Shown: piece after piece, positions 9,919 to 19,609 of the stretch
How positions within the stretch are numbered: the first letter of the stretch is position 1
Layout of the letters: every line of letters begins with the position of its first letter
Assembly: GCA_937862885.1 (NCBI GenBank)
Contig: CALMEE010000033.1
Span: forward strand, 1 to 35,061
Length of the DNA stretch: 35,061 nt
From: an uncultured Planctomycetaceae bacterium
GTDB taxonomy: Bacteria; Planctomycetota; Planctomycetia; Pirellulales; Pirellulaceae
Direction: 5' to 3'
Notes under the pieces: generated by a model
What the model was told of the DNA's origin: nothing
What the model saw: the letters and a program-made list of their open reading frames with translations, nothing else
Databases searched by the model: none
Translations under genes and position numbers: made by a program

Positions 9919-10299
9919 GGGGATGACGACTCCAGAAGAGGTGACAATACTACATTTATAACTCGAAATGGATAAAATGTTAAGCGCGTCAATTGATCAA
10001 CAACTAGGGTATCGATCCTACAAGCTTGTTATTCGTAAATTATTGGGAAATTTTGGCAATTCTTTTTGTAGTAACGTACGCCTTCGGCTTAGGTCGCACT
10101 TTTTACCAGAATCAAGGGGCACTTTTCGAATATTGAAAGGCGAATCTGCGTCCAACCAGATTGGACAGGGCGTGTACCGAGCTTCACGATTGTTGGCTCT
10201 GAATTCGCACAAAAACGATTGCCGTAATCACATACAAAGAGGTTTTCAGGGCAACCGCACCCGCGCCTTGACCATGAGCAACTTCACGAAAGAAAATTC
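9919..10299. other. Divergent promoter region without genes
   Basis: These 381 bases separate the leftward aminotransferase from the rightward DUF4432 gene and must carry both promoters. The only structure noted is the 8-bp palindrome TTGATCAA at 9993-10000. No open frame has credible protein features. Confidence 0.5.
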
Positions 10300-11436
10300 A
10301 TGTCATTACAAACGTATGCTTTGAGCGACTGCCTGCGTAAGCTGAAAACGGACCCGAGTGAGCAAGTCTTCTTCGGCAGCGATCAATTTGGTTTCTCCGT
10401 GCGCGAGTTTTATGAAGGCAAGAGTTGCGGTGTGACCTTAGTGACACTGAGATGCCATAACAAATCGATCTGCGTGCTGCCGACGCGAGGCTTGGGAATT
10501 TGGAGGGCATTTGTGGGGGACGTCCGATTCGGCTGGGACTCTCCCGTGAATGGCCCGGTTCACCCACACTGGGTGAATTTGGCAGAACCGGATGGAATGG
10601 GCTGGCTAGATGGCTTTGACGAGTTACTGGTTCGTTGTGGCCTGATGAATAACGGAGCTCCGGAGTTCGATGCAAACGGGGGGTTGATTTGGCCACTTCA
10701 CGGTAGTGTGGCTAACCTGCCGGCGACCGACGTTATGGTCGAAATGGATGACGAGAAACAACAAATTTCAATTTCCGGCACCGTGCACGAAACTAGGTTT
10801 CATTTCCATAACTTAGAAATGAAAGCGCGAATTTCAATCTCGGGTCAAAGTAATGAAATCGAGATTGTTGATAGCGTGACGAATCGCTCCAACCGCCCTT
10901 GCTCTTTTCAAATGCTCTACCATTTCAACTTTGGCCCACCGTTGCTGGAGGAAGGCTCTCAAGTGTTTGCACCGGTTTCGCAGATCGAACCTCGGGACGA
11001 GTGGGCCAACCAGGCCTTGCTAAACTGGAGCACGTTTCGCGCGTCTGATCCTGACTTCCGGGAAGAAGTTTTCTTTCTGCAACTTGTCGGGGACGAACTT
11101 GGAAATAGTTTGGCGCTGTTAGTGAATCGGCAACAAGACTTGGGCGTTTGCGTGCGTTTTAACCTGAAGCAACTCCCTTATTTTACTTTATGGAAGAATA
11201 CCGTTGGCCTGCGCGACGGTTATGTGACCGGGCTGGAACCGGGCACTAACTACCCCAATCCACGCAGCGTCGAGGAACAAGCGGGGCGCGTCGTCCATCT
11301 GGCGACGTCTGAAACATTTACCATGCGCTGTTCATTGGCCATGTTGACCAAGGTTGCCGACATTGCCAATACGATTGCCGTTATCGAAAGCATGACACCG
11401 CAGCAAATCATACCTGGTTCAGATGGATCCGCTTGA
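10300..11436 (+). CDS. DUF4432 / aldose 1-epimerase-like protein
   Basis: The 378-residue protein matches the DUF4432 group of the galactose mutarotase-like superfamily, a carbohydrate-binding beta-sandwich. Characteristic pieces in order are ICVLPTRGLGIW, GWDSPVNGPVHP, GWLDGFDELLVRCGL, PLHGSVANLPA, the FQMLYHFNFGPPLLEEG block with the sugar-handling His, and the C-terminal LWKNTVGLRDGYVTGLEPGTNYPNP. Superfamily members interconvert anomers of free or modified sugars; the precise substrate is unknown. No signal peptide is present, so it is probably cytoplasmic. The ATG at 10300 follows a purine-rich stretch (CGAAAGAAAA). It is convergent with panC, with 55 bases between the stops. Confidence 0.88.
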   Translation: MSLQTYALSDCLRKLKTDPSEQVFFGSDQFGFSVREFYEGKSCGVTLVTLRCHNKSICVLPTRGLGIWRAFVGDVRFGWDSPVNGPVHPHWVNLAEPDGMGWLDGFDELLVRCGLMNNGAPEFDANGGLIWPLHGSVANLPATDVMVEMDDEKQQISISGTVHETRFHFHNLEMKARISISGQSNEIEIVDSVTNRSNRPCSFQMLYHFNFGPPLLEEGSQVFAPVSQIEPRDEWANQALLNWSTFRASDPDFREEVFFLQLVGDELGNSLALLVNRQQDLGVCVRFNLKQLPYFTLWKNTVGLRDGYVTGLEPGTNYPNPRSVEEQAGRVVHLATSETFTMRCSLAMLTKVADIANTIAVIESMTPQQIIPGSDGSA

Positions 11437-11491
11437 ACTCGATTGTGATGCGAATGCGAGCGAGTTGCCGCGGCATCGAATTCGTATCCTC

Positions 11492-12370
11492 TTAGGCACT
11501 CGTGGGTTCGATGAGCCGATTATCGATCAAGCGGACCTGATCGACGTGTGCAGCGAGCAACAACACAGCAGGCAGGTGCACATGTTCCATGAGTCGCAAC
11601 GTGTGGGGATCAGCGACGACTGCATAGTCGAGGTCACTAACGCCGCCGTCAATTAGATGTTGTTTCATTTCTGCCATCAAAGCATGCCCATCCGACTCAC
11701 CATTGCGAATCGCACGTTCAGCGCTATCCAAAGTCCGCGACAATGCAAGTGCACGTTGCCGTTGTTCGTCGGTCAAATAGGCATTTCGTGAACTCAGTGC
11801 CAACCCATGCTCGTCGCGCACAATAGGGCAACCTACCACCTTAACTGGAACTTGCAAATCATCGACCATTTTCCGAATGACTTGCAGTTGTTGATAATCC
11901 TTTTGCCCAAAGTACGCGCAATCAGGTGTCACGAGGTTCAAGAGCTTAAGCACTACTGTTGCGACACCACGAAAATGAGTCGGTCGAAATTCTCCCTCCA
12001 ATGAATTAGAAATCTCTGGTGGATTGACCCAAGTAGAAAAGTTAACAGGGTACATCAAATCGTCGGTTGGCAGGAACACCGCATCCGCGTGACCGTCCAA
12101 CAGCAACAAGTCTTGCTCCAGGGGTCTCGGATATCTAGTAAAGTCTTCCTGAGGACCAAACTGGCTGGGATTGACGTAGATACTCACGACCGTCACGTCG
12201 CATTCCACTTTGCTTCGCTGCGCAAGGCTCAGGTGCCCCGCATGGAGCGCACCCATGGTTGGCACGAAACCAATCGATTGACCACGACGCCGACAAGTGG
12301 CCACAAATTCTCGTATCGCTTCGATACTCGAAAAGGTTGGAATACCAGGAACTCCAGGTTGACTATTCAC
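11492..12370 (-). CDS. panC: Pantothenate synthetase (pantoate-beta-alanine ligase)
   Basis: The 292-residue enzyme ligates pantoate and beta-alanine with ATP in the cytoplasm, the last step to pantothenate and so to coenzyme A. It has the nucleotidylyl-transferase HIGH-type motif in GFVPTMGALHAGHLSLA (His43, His46), then VSIYVNPSQFGPQEDFTRYPR, FRPTHFRGVATVVLKLLN, DCAYFGQKDYQQLQVI and the ALSSRNAYL motif. The length is normal. A GTG at 12370 is taken as start, giving a short tail before the first conserved strand. It stands alone; panB and panD are not in the window. Confidence 0.96.
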   Translation of the reverse strand: MNSQPGVPGIPTFSSIEAIREFVATCRRRGQSIGFVPTMGALHAGHLSLAQRSKVECDVTVVSIYVNPSQFGPQEDFTRYPRPLEQDLLLLDGHADAVFLPTDDLMYPVNFSTWVNPPEISNSLEGEFRPTHFRGVATVVLKLLNLVTPDCAYFGQKDYQQLQVIRKMVDDLQVPVKVVGCPIVRDEHGLALSSRNAYLTDEQRQRALALSRTLDSAERAIRNGESDGHALMAEMKQHLIDGGVSDLDYAVVADPHTLRLMEHVHLPAVLLLAAHVDQVRLIDNRLIEPTSA

Positions 12371-12850
12371 TCGAACGACATCCTAACTTCAGACTATTCA
12401 GTCAAATAATTGCGAAAATGGTGAAACCTTGGACTGTGCAACATGTGACAGGCGGGCGATTACTGCGACCAATGCAACGGACGAATTGCGGGCACAAAAT
12501 CGACTTGTGCCGCAATTGGGGATCATGCAGGGCCAGCCTCGACAATCCGTCACTTAATTTATCGAGTTTTAGGAAGATTCGCATTGGGGCAACCTTGAAT
12601 AATTAGGACTAAAACGGGCGCAGAGTTTACTGTGTCGATTTTGAGGGCTACAATACGTTGTCCAGTCTTTAGGTCTCCCATAAACGGCTAACCATTGTTG
12701 GGATCCCTTACCGAGAAGAACCGGAAGGCAAGAAAATGCTGACGTGTTCCTACGATAACTAAATCCATGTTGAAACGATGTTTGAGGTCGCAAGTTTGCC
12801 AGTTTTTTTGTGGTTACGATTTCTAGGCGACTTATTTAGGATTTGTTCTT
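12371..12850. other. Divergent intergenic region between panC and the cyclase-fold gene
   Basis: No protein gene or tRNA is seen in these 480 bases. The main structure is a long inverted repeat at 12484-12517, listed separately. The right end is T-rich before the start at 12851. Confidence 0.5.
12484..12517. repeat. Inverted repeat / potential stem-loop
   Basis: AATTGCGGGCACAA (12484-12497) pairs with TTGTGCCGCAATT (12505-12517), giving 13 base pairs with one bulged G around a 7-base loop. No T-run follows on either strand, so it is not a standard intrinsic terminator. It lies about 115 bases upstream of panC and 330 bases upstream of the cyclase-fold gene, so a regulatory role in either direction is possible but unproven. 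Confidence 0.6.
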
Positions 12851-14470
12851 ATGTCCTCAACGAAACAAAAGCCTGAGACGGACCCTCGGCAAACCAATTC
12901 ATCCTCGGCCGAACAAGCTCAAGGCGATGATGCGAACGAATCAATCGTGGGCAACCGATTCTTGTTTTTCCAGGCCATGCCAAGTTGGCTGACCAGTTTC
13001 GTTATCCATGTTCTGTTGATTGTCTTGCTGGCATTGTTGACATTCGCTCTGCCTCGCGAGGAAGTGGTTTCACTAAGAACGGGTGAAGCGATCGAGAATA
13101 CGAACACCTTGAACGACATGCTTGATTCATTCGATATGACTGACATGTTGCTCGAGAATACCGAGTTCGACGAAGTTTCGGAAACTGAATTTATTGAAAA
13201 ATTTGACGAAGTCGAAGTGGCAGACGTGTTTGAAGATAGTTTTGCCGTCAGCGACATTTTGAGCGAGAGCCTAGCTTCATCGGAAACGGCTACGGTTGGC
13301 GACTTAGGAGCGGTGGCACCCCATGTCGGTGGCCGCAGCGCCAGTGCGAAAGCGAAAATGTTGCGCGAACGAGGAGGGACGGCTGGCTCCGAGAACGCTG
13401 TCGCTTTGGCGTTAGAATGGTTGGCTCGCCACCAGCTTAAAGATGGCAGTTGGAATTTCGACCATCGAATTGGGGACGGCGAAGGTGATCGTCGCTCACC
13501 TCACCCCGGCACCGGAACACCAGCCAAGTATGGCGCAACGGCTATTGCACTTCTTCCTTTTTTAGGAGCTGGTCATACTCACCTCGAAGGCGAATATGCG
13601 GAAGTGGTGCGGAAAGGTGTGGAGTTCCTGAAGACGAACAAGAATCGTGGAAAGCATGGGCTATCATTTAGCGAAAATGCCGGCACGATGTACAGCCATG
13701 GATTAGCGTCTTTGGTACTCACGGAACTCTACGCCATGACACGAGATTCTTCACTGTCCACGGATGCGCAAGCCGTGATCGACTTTATCGTGGCATCTCA
13801 GGACCCTGTTGGTGGTGGCTGGCGATATAATTTCCAGCAAGCCGGCGACACCTCCGTGGTTGGTTGGCAAGTCATGGCTTTGAAGAGTGCGGATATGGGG
13901 GGACTCAAAGTCCCGTCGGACACGATCCGTGGCGTTCATCGATTTTTGGACTCCGTGTCATCAGGAAGTGGCTCAATGTATGGATATACCGACCCGACCA
14001 ATGAAGGGCAAATTCGACCGGGTATGACCGCAGTGGGTTTATTGTGTCAAATGTACCTTGGTTGGACGCGAGACAATGGTTCGTTGCAGGCAGGTATCGG
14101 TCACTTGAACCGCATTGGACCGCGCATCGGCGATTGGAAACCCGATATGCAACTGAGCGAACAAGATAAATATGGATTCCGCGCCGACATGTATTACAAC
14201 TACTACGCCACGATGGTCATGAGCCAATATGGCGGGCCGGAATGGAAAAAGTGGAACGAAGAAATGCGTGAATTTCTGATCGCGACGCAGGCACAACGCG
14301 GTCAATCACGGGGAAGTTGGTGGTTCAACAATGCCGACGACTTGGGTACACGAATTGGAGGCCGTCTCTATTGCACGGCCATGGCAGCGATGACTCTTGA
14401 GGTTTACTATCGCTACTTGCCCCTGTATGATACGAAGAAGACTCAAGCTTCCGAGTTCCCGCTCGACTAG
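12851..14470 (+). CDS. Membrane-anchored terpene-cyclase-fold (squalene cyclase-like repeat) protein
   Basis: The 539-residue product has a polar N-terminus, one transmembrane helix (residues about 47-66, PSWLTSFVIHVLLIVLLALL), and a very acidic linker (about 85-140, rich in Asp, Glu, Met and Phe). From about residue 175 onward it has an alpha/alpha-barrel of the squalene-hopene-cyclase/prenyltransferase type. QW-like motifs include HQLKDGSWNF (195-203), a SQDPVGGGWRY segment and RGQSRGSWWF. The catalytic DxDD motif of squalene-hopene cyclase is not visible, so cyclase activity is doubtful and the barrel may bind a ligand or partner. The topology places the barrel outside the cytoplasm. The short N-terminal anchor resembles those of TonB-like planctomycete proteins. 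It is probably monocistronic; nhaA follows after 222 bases. Confidence 0.85.
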   Translation: MSSTKQKPETDPRQTNSSSAEQAQGDDANESIVGNRFLFFQAMPSWLTSFVIHVLLIVLLALLTFALPREEVVSLRTGEAIENTNTLNDMLDSFDMTDMLLENTEFDEVSETEFIEKFDEVEVADVFEDSFAVSDILSESLASSETATVGDLGAVAPHVGGRSASAKAKMLRERGGTAGSENAVALALEWLARHQLKDGSWNFDHRIGDGEGDRRSPHPGTGTPAKYGATAIALLPFLGAGHTHLEGEYAEVVRKGVEFLKTNKNRGKHGLSFSENAGTMYSHGLASLVLTELYAMTRDSSLSTDAQAVIDFIVASQDPVGGGWRYNFQQAGDTSVVGWQVMALKSADMGGLKVPSDTIRGVHRFLDSVSSGSGSMYGYTDPTNEGQIRPGMTAVGLLCQMYLGWTRDNGSLQAGIGHLNRIGPRIGDWKPDMQLSEQDKYGFRADMYYNYYATMVMSQYGGPEWKKWNEEMREFLIATQAQRGQSRGSWWFNNADDLGTRIGGRLYCTAMAAMTLEVYYRYLPLYDTKKTQASEFPLD

Positions 14471-14692
14471 CTAACGAAGTCGAGTCCGCAGCGCATCCCA
14501 TGCGTGTTTCGTTTTTGGCCTCTTTGAGTTTTGGTATGCTGGCGCAGCAACTTCAATGATGGCTGGCCTAGCGCTTGCTCTCTGACGCCACGGCCAACGT
14601 GCGACGCCGCTACGAAAATACGCTGATACGACCAAGGACTAATTCCACGTAGTTTCGGATAAATTCGCTCCAATAAGGAAAAGTACAGGACG

Positions 14693-16039
14693 ATGCCATT
14701 CAAAGCATTTGAGCCAAAACCTACGCCTGTTGAAGTTTTGCTTTCGCCCGTTTTTGGCTTCGTAAAACAAAAGTCCTCGGCAGGAATTGTTTTGCTGCTG
14801 TGTACGTTTGCCGCATTGGTTTGGGCCAACTCGCCTTGGTCAGAGTATTATTTCAAAATACTCAACACGAAGTTAAACGTCGGAATCGATGACCTCATCT
14901 CGATTAACAAGCCGATCTTGTTGTGGATTAACGATGGTTTGATGGCAGTCTTCTTCTTCGTTGTCGGTCTTGAAATAAAACGCGAAGTTCTAGTTGGTGA
15001 GTTGACGTCGGTTACGAAAGCCGCTTTGCCGGTGGCTGCCGCAATTGGTGGCATGCTCGGTCCAGCGGCTATTTACGTGTTGTTAAACTATGGCCGCCCA
15101 GAGGTAGTTGGTTGGGGTGTGCCCATGGCGACAGACATCGCTTTTGCGGTCGGAGTATTGGCGATCCTGGGCTCACGTGTGCCTTTGGGACTGCGTATTT
15201 TCCTAACGGCGCTGGCGATCGTCGACGATATCGGAGCTGTATTGGTTATCGCCATTTTTTACACGGATCAGATTTCCTTTTCTGCCCTCACCATCGCACA
15301 CCTCTTGCTAGTTTGCTCGGTCGTGGCCAATCTGTTGGGAGTGCGAAGCACAACCGTTTACGCAGTAATCGGTATCGCGATGTGGGTCGCTATGCTCAAA
15401 TCAGGTGTTCACGCAACGATCGCTGGAGTTTTATTGGCGATGACGATTCCAGCTAACGTCAGACTTCATACGCTGCAGTTTAGCGCCATGTTGCGCACGC
15501 TTGTCAACAAATTTGATGAAGCTGAGACGATCGAGAACAAAATTTCGCAAAACAAAATCCAGCAGGAGTTATTACACAAGATCGAAGTCGCTTCGGGACA
15601 CGTGCAAGCTCCATTGATCCACTTGGAGCACATGTTAATCAAATGGGTCGCCTACTTCATTATGCCCGTATTTGCGTTGGCCAATGCTGGCGTCACGATT
15701 AACGGTGGGATAGCGAATTCGCTGGTTGAGCCTGCATGCTACGGAATTGCGGCGGGTCTATTTGTCGGGAAATTATTTGGAATTGTATTTTTCAGTTGGC
15801 TCGCCGTGCGGGTCGGAATTGCGCAGCTTCCGGCGCAAGTTACTTGGAAACAAGTTTGGGGAGCTGCTTGTTTGGCGGGAATCGGTTTCACCATGTCACT
15901 TTTTATTGCCGGTTTGGCCTTCAATGACGAAGAAACCCTCAATGTGGCAAAAGTTGGGATCTTGTTGGGCTCTCTGGTATCCGGCGTTGTCGGATTTACC
16001 CTTCTTTATACTCATAAATACCCAGCAAAAGTCGAGTGA
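14693..16039 (+). CDS. nhaA: Na+/H+ antiporter NhaA
   Basis: The 448-residue membrane protein exchanges cytoplasmic sodium for external protons. It begins with the usual NhaA pattern (SSAGIVLLLCTFAALVWANSPW), then NDGLMAVFFFVVGLEIKREVLVGEL, and PMATDIAFAVGVLAILGSRVP, whose Asp148 corresponds to Asp133 of E. coli NhaA. The ion-binding aspartate pair is present as Asp178-Asp179 in ALAIVDDIGAVL. The C-terminus has GIGFTMSLFIAGLAF, another family hallmark. The length is slightly above the E. coli enzyme. A sodium-based physiology fits the NSS symporter at 27.5-29.4 kb and suggests a marine or saline habitat. Confidence 0.96.
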   Translation: MPFKAFEPKPTPVEVLLSPVFGFVKQKSSAGIVLLLCTFAALVWANSPWSEYYFKILNTKLNVGIDDLISINKPILLWINDGLMAVFFFVVGLEIKREVLVGELTSVTKAALPVAAAIGGMLGPAAIYVLLNYGRPEVVGWGVPMATDIAFAVGVLAILGSRVPLGLRIFLTALAIVDDIGAVLVIAIFYTDQISFSALTIAHLLLVCSVVANLLGVRSTTVYAVIGIAMWVAMLKSGVHATIAGVLLAMTIPANVRLHTLQFSAMLRTLVNKFDEAETIENKISQNKIQQELLHKIEVASGHVQAPLIHLEHMLIKWVAYFIMPVFALANAGVTINGGIANSLVEPACYGIAAGLFVGKLFGIVFFSWLAVRVGIAQLPAQVTWKQVWGAACLAGIGFTMSLFIAGLAFNDEETLNVAKVGILLGSLVSGVVGFTLLYTHKYPAKVE

Positions 16040-16468
16040 CGAGCAACAGTGTGCGATACGTGCAGATTTCGCAATAGTGTGCGAAGTAGCACATGCCTCG
16101 TCGATCATCAAACGTTCATATAGCTCTGATAGCGGTTTCCAAGAAAGAGTTTAAAACGCTCGGGGCTTATTTCCTTTGCGCTTCTGCGTCATTGTGTCTC
16201 CAGCAGCCTGAGATTCTCAATTGGCACCAACTTTGCGTAAAGCGAATTGCACAAGATGATTCAGTCATCGCTCGCCCCGTTTTTTGAATTGGGAAGTTGC
16301 CGCGACTTTGCCACGGTGCGTACGTTTGAATCCGCAGACGATATCGTTGACGCAAACCTGACGCTGGACGGCTTTGCGCCGAGTCGGCGAATGACGTCAG
16401 GTCAATACGCGGAACATCTCATTATTGGTTGTTTGTCGATTGTTTAGAATTCAGGGAAAGAAATTGCA
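16040..16468. other. Intergenic region upstream of the cbb3 oxidase cluster
   Basis: The 429 bases contain no supported gene. An 8-bp inverted repeat (ACCTGACG at 16356-16363 and CGTCAGGT at 16395-16402) lies 67-113 bases before ccoNO, and its right arm overlaps the palindrome TGACGTCA. I looked for the FNR/ANR box TTGAT-N4-ATCAA, usual for cbb3 operons, and did not find it. The stretch around 16170-16200 (TTTGCGCTTCTGCGTCATTGTG) resembles a low-complexity intergenic repeat seen in several large bacterial genomes. Confidence 0.5.
16356..16402. promoter_or_regulatory. Possible operator: 8-bp inverted repeat before ccoNO
   Basis: ACCTGACG and CGTCAGGT are exact inverted copies separated by 31 bases; the right arm overlaps TGACGTCA at 16392-16399. 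The position, about 70 bases upstream of the ccoNO start, suits a transcription factor site. No regulator family can be named from the sequence. Confidence 0.3.
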
Positions 16469-18853
16469 ATGAGTCAAGTGGTTGCCGCCGATAGCCCCGT
16501 AATTGGAAACGAGGGGGAAAGGGTCTCGATGGACCGCTTTTCCTATGATGACCAAATCGTACGGATGTTTTGTTTCGCAACGTTAATTTGGGGCATTGTT
16601 GGTACGGTCGCGGGTTTACTTGTCGCCATCTTGTTGGTCATGCCCCAGTTAACCTTTGCCGAGTTTTTGTCGTTTGGTCGGCTGAGGCCCTTGCACACAA
16701 ATGCGGCCATTTTTGCTTTCGCCGGCAATGCCATCTTCGCAGCCGTTTACTACTCCACACAACGTCTATGCCGAGCGCGCATGTGGAGTGATCTGTTAAG
16801 CAAACTGCATTTTTGGGGGTGGCAGTTAATCATCGTATTGGCAGCTATCACGTTGCCTTTAGGTATCTCCCAAGGCAAAGAATATGCTGAGCTAGAATGG
16901 CCGATTGACATCTTAATCGCCTTAGTTTGGGCGGGTTTCTTTGGCATTAATTTCTTCATGACGCTCGTGCGACGTCGCGAGCGACACATGTATGTGGCGT
17001 TATGGTTTTACATTGCGACAATTGTTACAGTTGCGATCCTACACATTTTCAACAATCTGGTCGTTCCCGTTGGGCTGTTCAAGAGTTACTCCATTTACTC
17101 TGGGGTACAAGATGCGATGATGCAGTGGTGGTATGGCCATAATGCAGTCGCGTTCTTCTTGACGACACCGTTTCTGGGGTTAATGTACTACTTCCTGCCC
17201 AAAGCAGCCGAGCGCCCTGTATTCTCGTACAAGTTGAGCATTATTCACTTTTGGTCGCTGGTTTTTATTTACATCTGGGCTGGCCCTCACCATTTGCACT
17301 ACACAGCGACGGCGGCATGGGCATCCACACTTGGTATGGTGTTCTCGTTAATGCTCTGGATGCCAAGCTGGGGCGGAATGATCAACGGATTGCTTACATT
17401 GCGCGGAGCTTGGCATAAGGTGGCGGTCGACCCCGTGCTCAAATTTTTCGTTGTTGGGATTACCTTTTACGGCATGGCAACGTTTGAAGGACCAATGTTG
17501 TCGATCAAAACTGTGAACTCGCTGTCCCACTACACGGATTGGACGATTGCACATGTGCATGCCGGTGCATTGGGTTGGAACGGATTCATGACCTTTGGCA
17601 TGCTCTATTGGCTTCTGCCCAGAATATTTCAGACCAAGCTATGGAGTACGAAACTAGCGACTTGGCATTTCTGGTTGGGCACGTTGGGGATATTGTTGTA
17701 CATCATTCCGATTTACGTAGCTGGCTTGACACAAGGTTTGATGTGGCGTGCCTTCAATGCGGATGGCTATTTGGCCTACAACAACTTCGTGGAAACCGTA
17801 ACGCACATCGTCCCTATGTGGTGGGTTCGCGTGGGTGGCGGTGCGATCTACATCGCAGGCATGTTGTTAATGGTTTACAATTACTACATGACGTGGACAA
17901 CTCGTCCCAAAAAATATGATGTGCCGGTCATCGAAGCCCCGCCACTTTCCAAGTCATATACTGATCCGCCGGCGCCGGAATCCCGGTTGAGCGGTATGCC
18001 AGTCACTGAATTCGCGAACGCCATGGATCGCTGGGAACAGTTCCATTGGCATCGAGTATGGGAACGGCTTCCAATTCGCTTCACGGTATGGACAACGATT
18101 GCGGTGCTGATCGCTTCCGCGTTTTCTTTGGTGCCTGTGTTCCTGATTCGTTCAAATATCCCGACGACCGATGCCGTCCGGCCCTACACGCCATTGGAAC
18201 TGGCAGGGAGAGACATTTATGTCGCCGAGGGTTGCTACAATTGCCATTCACAGATGATTCGTCCGATCTTCGCCGAAGTCGAACGTTATGGAGATTATTC
18301 CAAGCCTGAAGAATCGATGTATGATCGCCCATTCCAATGGGGATCGCGTCGTATTGGTCCAGACTTAGCCCGCCAAGGACCGCGTAACTCGGCTTACTGG
18401 CATTATACGCACTTCGAAGATCCCTCTACGATAACCGGGACCGTGATGCCGGCCTACCCGCATTTGATCCGAGGTTCGACCAGCCGACTGAATTTCAAGG
18501 GAATTCCAGAGCGAATTCGTGCGGCTCACTTATTGGGCGCTCCCTACACAGAATATGTCCTCAATAACAGCATTGAGGTTGCGCAAAAACAAGCGCGAGA
18601 GGTTGCCGAACGATTGATCTCGCAAGCACCCGACGCTTCGACGCAAGAGACTTTGCGCAACCATGATCCGCCATTGGAGGAAACCAAACTGATCGCGTTG
18701 ATTGCCTATCTTGAAAAACTTGGTGCAGAACCGCCGCAGGTTGTTGAAGAAGTCACAGCCCAAGAGGTGCTGGTACTCGATCCGCCAATTGAACAATCGG
18801 AACCGGAACAGGCTGCACCACCCATCGATAACGGAGGAGAAAACCGTGATTAA
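16469..18853 (+). CDS. ccoNO: cbb3-type cytochrome c oxidase, fused subunits I and II (CcoN-CcoO)
   Basis: The 794-residue protein fuses the catalytic heme-copper subunit and the membrane-bound cytochrome c subunit of the high-affinity oxidase. Residues 1 to about 480 are CcoN: heme ligand His76 in [12 protein letters not shown], the CuB region [21 protein letters not shown], the [11 protein letters not shown] histidine pair, and the heme ligands in [16 protein letters not shown] charged, proline-rich linker ([14 protein letters not shown]) joins it at about 480-525 to CcoO, which has a membrane helix and the c-type heme site C589-YN-CH593 in [20 protein letters not shown] supplies the axial Met region. 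CcoO normally is a separate protein; the fusion is exact, with no stop or frameshift. The ATG at 16469 fits the homology. Confidence 0.96.
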   Translation: MSQVVAADSPVIGNEGERVSMDRFSYDDQIVRMFCFATLIWGIVGTVAGLLVAILLVMPQLTFAEFLSFGRLRPLHTNAAIFAFAGNAIFAAVYYSTQRLCRARMWSDLLSKLHFWGWQLIIVLAAITLPLGISQGKEYAELEWPIDILIALVWAGFFGINFFMTLVRRRERHMYVALWFYIATIVTVAILHIFNNLVVPVGLFKSYSIYSGVQDAMMQWWYGHNAVAFFLTTPFLGLMYYFLPKAAERPVFSYKLSIIHFWSLVFIYIWAGPHHLHYTATAAWASTLGMVFSLMLWMPSWGGMINGLLTLRGAWHKVAVDPVLKFFVVGITFYGMATFEGPMLSIKTVNSLSHYTDWTIAHVHAGALGWNGFMTFGMLYWLLPRIFQTKLWSTKLATWHFWLGTLGILLYIIPIYVAGLTQGLMWRAFNADGYLAYNNFVETVTHIVPMWWVRVGGGAIYIAGMLLMVYNYYMTWTTRPKKYDVPVIEAPPLSKSYTDPPAPESRLSGMPVTEFANAMDRWEQFHWHRVWERLPIRFTVWTTIAVLIASAFSLVPVFLIRSNIPTTDAVRPYTPLELAGRDIYVAEGCYNCHSQMIRPIFAEVERYGDYSKPEESMYDRPFQWGSRRIGPDLARQGPRNSAYWHYTHFEDPSTITGTVMPAYPHLIRGSTSRLNFKGIPERIRAAHLLGAPYTEYVLNNSIEVAQKQAREVAERLISQAPDASTQETLRNHDPPLEETKLIALIAYLEKLGAEPPQVVEEVTAQEVLVLDPPIEQSEPEQAAPPIDNGGENRD

Positions 18854-19028
18854 AGATTTGTTGAATCGGCTGGATTATGGTGTATTTGCGGAGCTGTCCT
18901 TAGTCTTATTCGTTTGTATTTTCGTCGCCGTTGCCATTCGCACATTGTTGACGCGAAGTGATTCGGCTAACCGCTTTGCAAACATTGTGCTGGATGACAA
19001 GAACGAGGAGTACAAGGTCAATGAGTGA
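18846..19028 (+). CDS. ccoQ: CcoQ-like small subunit of the cbb3 oxidase
   Basis: The 60-residue product starts at a GTG whose first bases overlap the end of ccoNO by 8 bases, behind GGAGGAGAAAACC, a strong ribosome binding site. It has one membrane helix ([19 protein letters not shown]) and a short charged tail ending in EEYKVNE. It is read in a different frame from ccoNO, and its stop lies 8 bases inside ccoP. Such single-helix proteins between ccoO and ccoP stabilise the complex in other bacteria. Identity rests on position, size and topology, since CcoQ sequences are poorly conserved. Confidence 0.82.
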   Translation: MIKDLLNRLDYGVFAELSLVLFVCIFVAVAIRTLLTRSDSANRFANIVLDDKNEEYKVNE

Positions 19029-19596
19029 ATATCAGGAACGTTTGGACGAAGTCATCCACTCTTATGATGGCATCCAAGAGTATGACAATCCGTTGCCCGG
19101 TTGGTGGACTTTTCTGTTCGCTGCAACCGTTGTTTTCGCGATTTTCTATGTTATTTACTTCCATTCGGGTGTTGAAGGCAGGTCGATTCATGACGACTTA
19201 ATGAATCAAATGGCGACAATTGCGGAAGTCCGCTACGCTGAAATCGGCGAACTGACACCAGACCGTGAGACGTTGTTGCAATATATGCATGATGAGAAAT
19301 GGTTGGCGGTTGGCCAGGTCGCGTATAAAGCCAACTGTGTCAGTTGCCATGGCGCGAATGGCGAGGGACTTGTTGGGCCGAATTTGACCGACCGGTATTG
19401 GAAGAATGTGAAATCCATCGAAGATATCGCTACCGTTGTCGCGACTGGCGCTGGAAATGGAGCCATGCCCGGATGGAAAACGCGGCTTCATCCCAATCAA
19501 GTTGTCTTGGTTTCGGCCTATGTCGCTTCCTTGAAGGGGACTGTGCAAGGAGGCAAAGGCCCCGAAGGGAATAACCTCATTGAAAGTTGGGAATAG
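19021..19596 (+). CDS. ccoP: cbb3 oxidase subunit III (CcoP), monoheme form
   Basis: From the ATG at 19021 the product has 191 residues. It shows the CcoP N-terminus (EYDNPLPGWWTFLF), one membrane helix of about residues 28-48, and a single cytochrome c domain with C106-VS-CH110 and a C-terminal Met ligand region (GNGAMPGWK). Standard CcoP has two CXXCH heme sites and about 300 residues; only one is present here and no second is hidden in another frame nearby. The protein therefore passes electrons to CcoO through one heme fewer. Translational overlap with ccoQ and 10-13 bases to ccoG indicate one operon. Confidence 0.94.
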   Translation: MSEYQERLDEVIHSYDGIQEYDNPLPGWWTFLFAATVVFAIFYVIYFHSGVEGRSIHDDLMNQMATIAEVRYAEIGELTPDRETLLQYMHDEKWLAVGQVAYKANCVSCHGANGEGLVGPNLTDRYWKNVKSIEDIATVVATGAGNGAMPGWKTRLHPNQVVLVSAYVASLKGTVQGGKGPEGNNLIESWE

Positions 19597-19609
19597 CTGA
19601 GAGTCGTTG

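Noticed and set aside
16160..16200. TTTGCGCTTCTGCGTCATTGTG-type sequence, resembling a common intergenic repeat
   Set aside because: Only one copy is present in the window and no full repeat unit can be defined from it.
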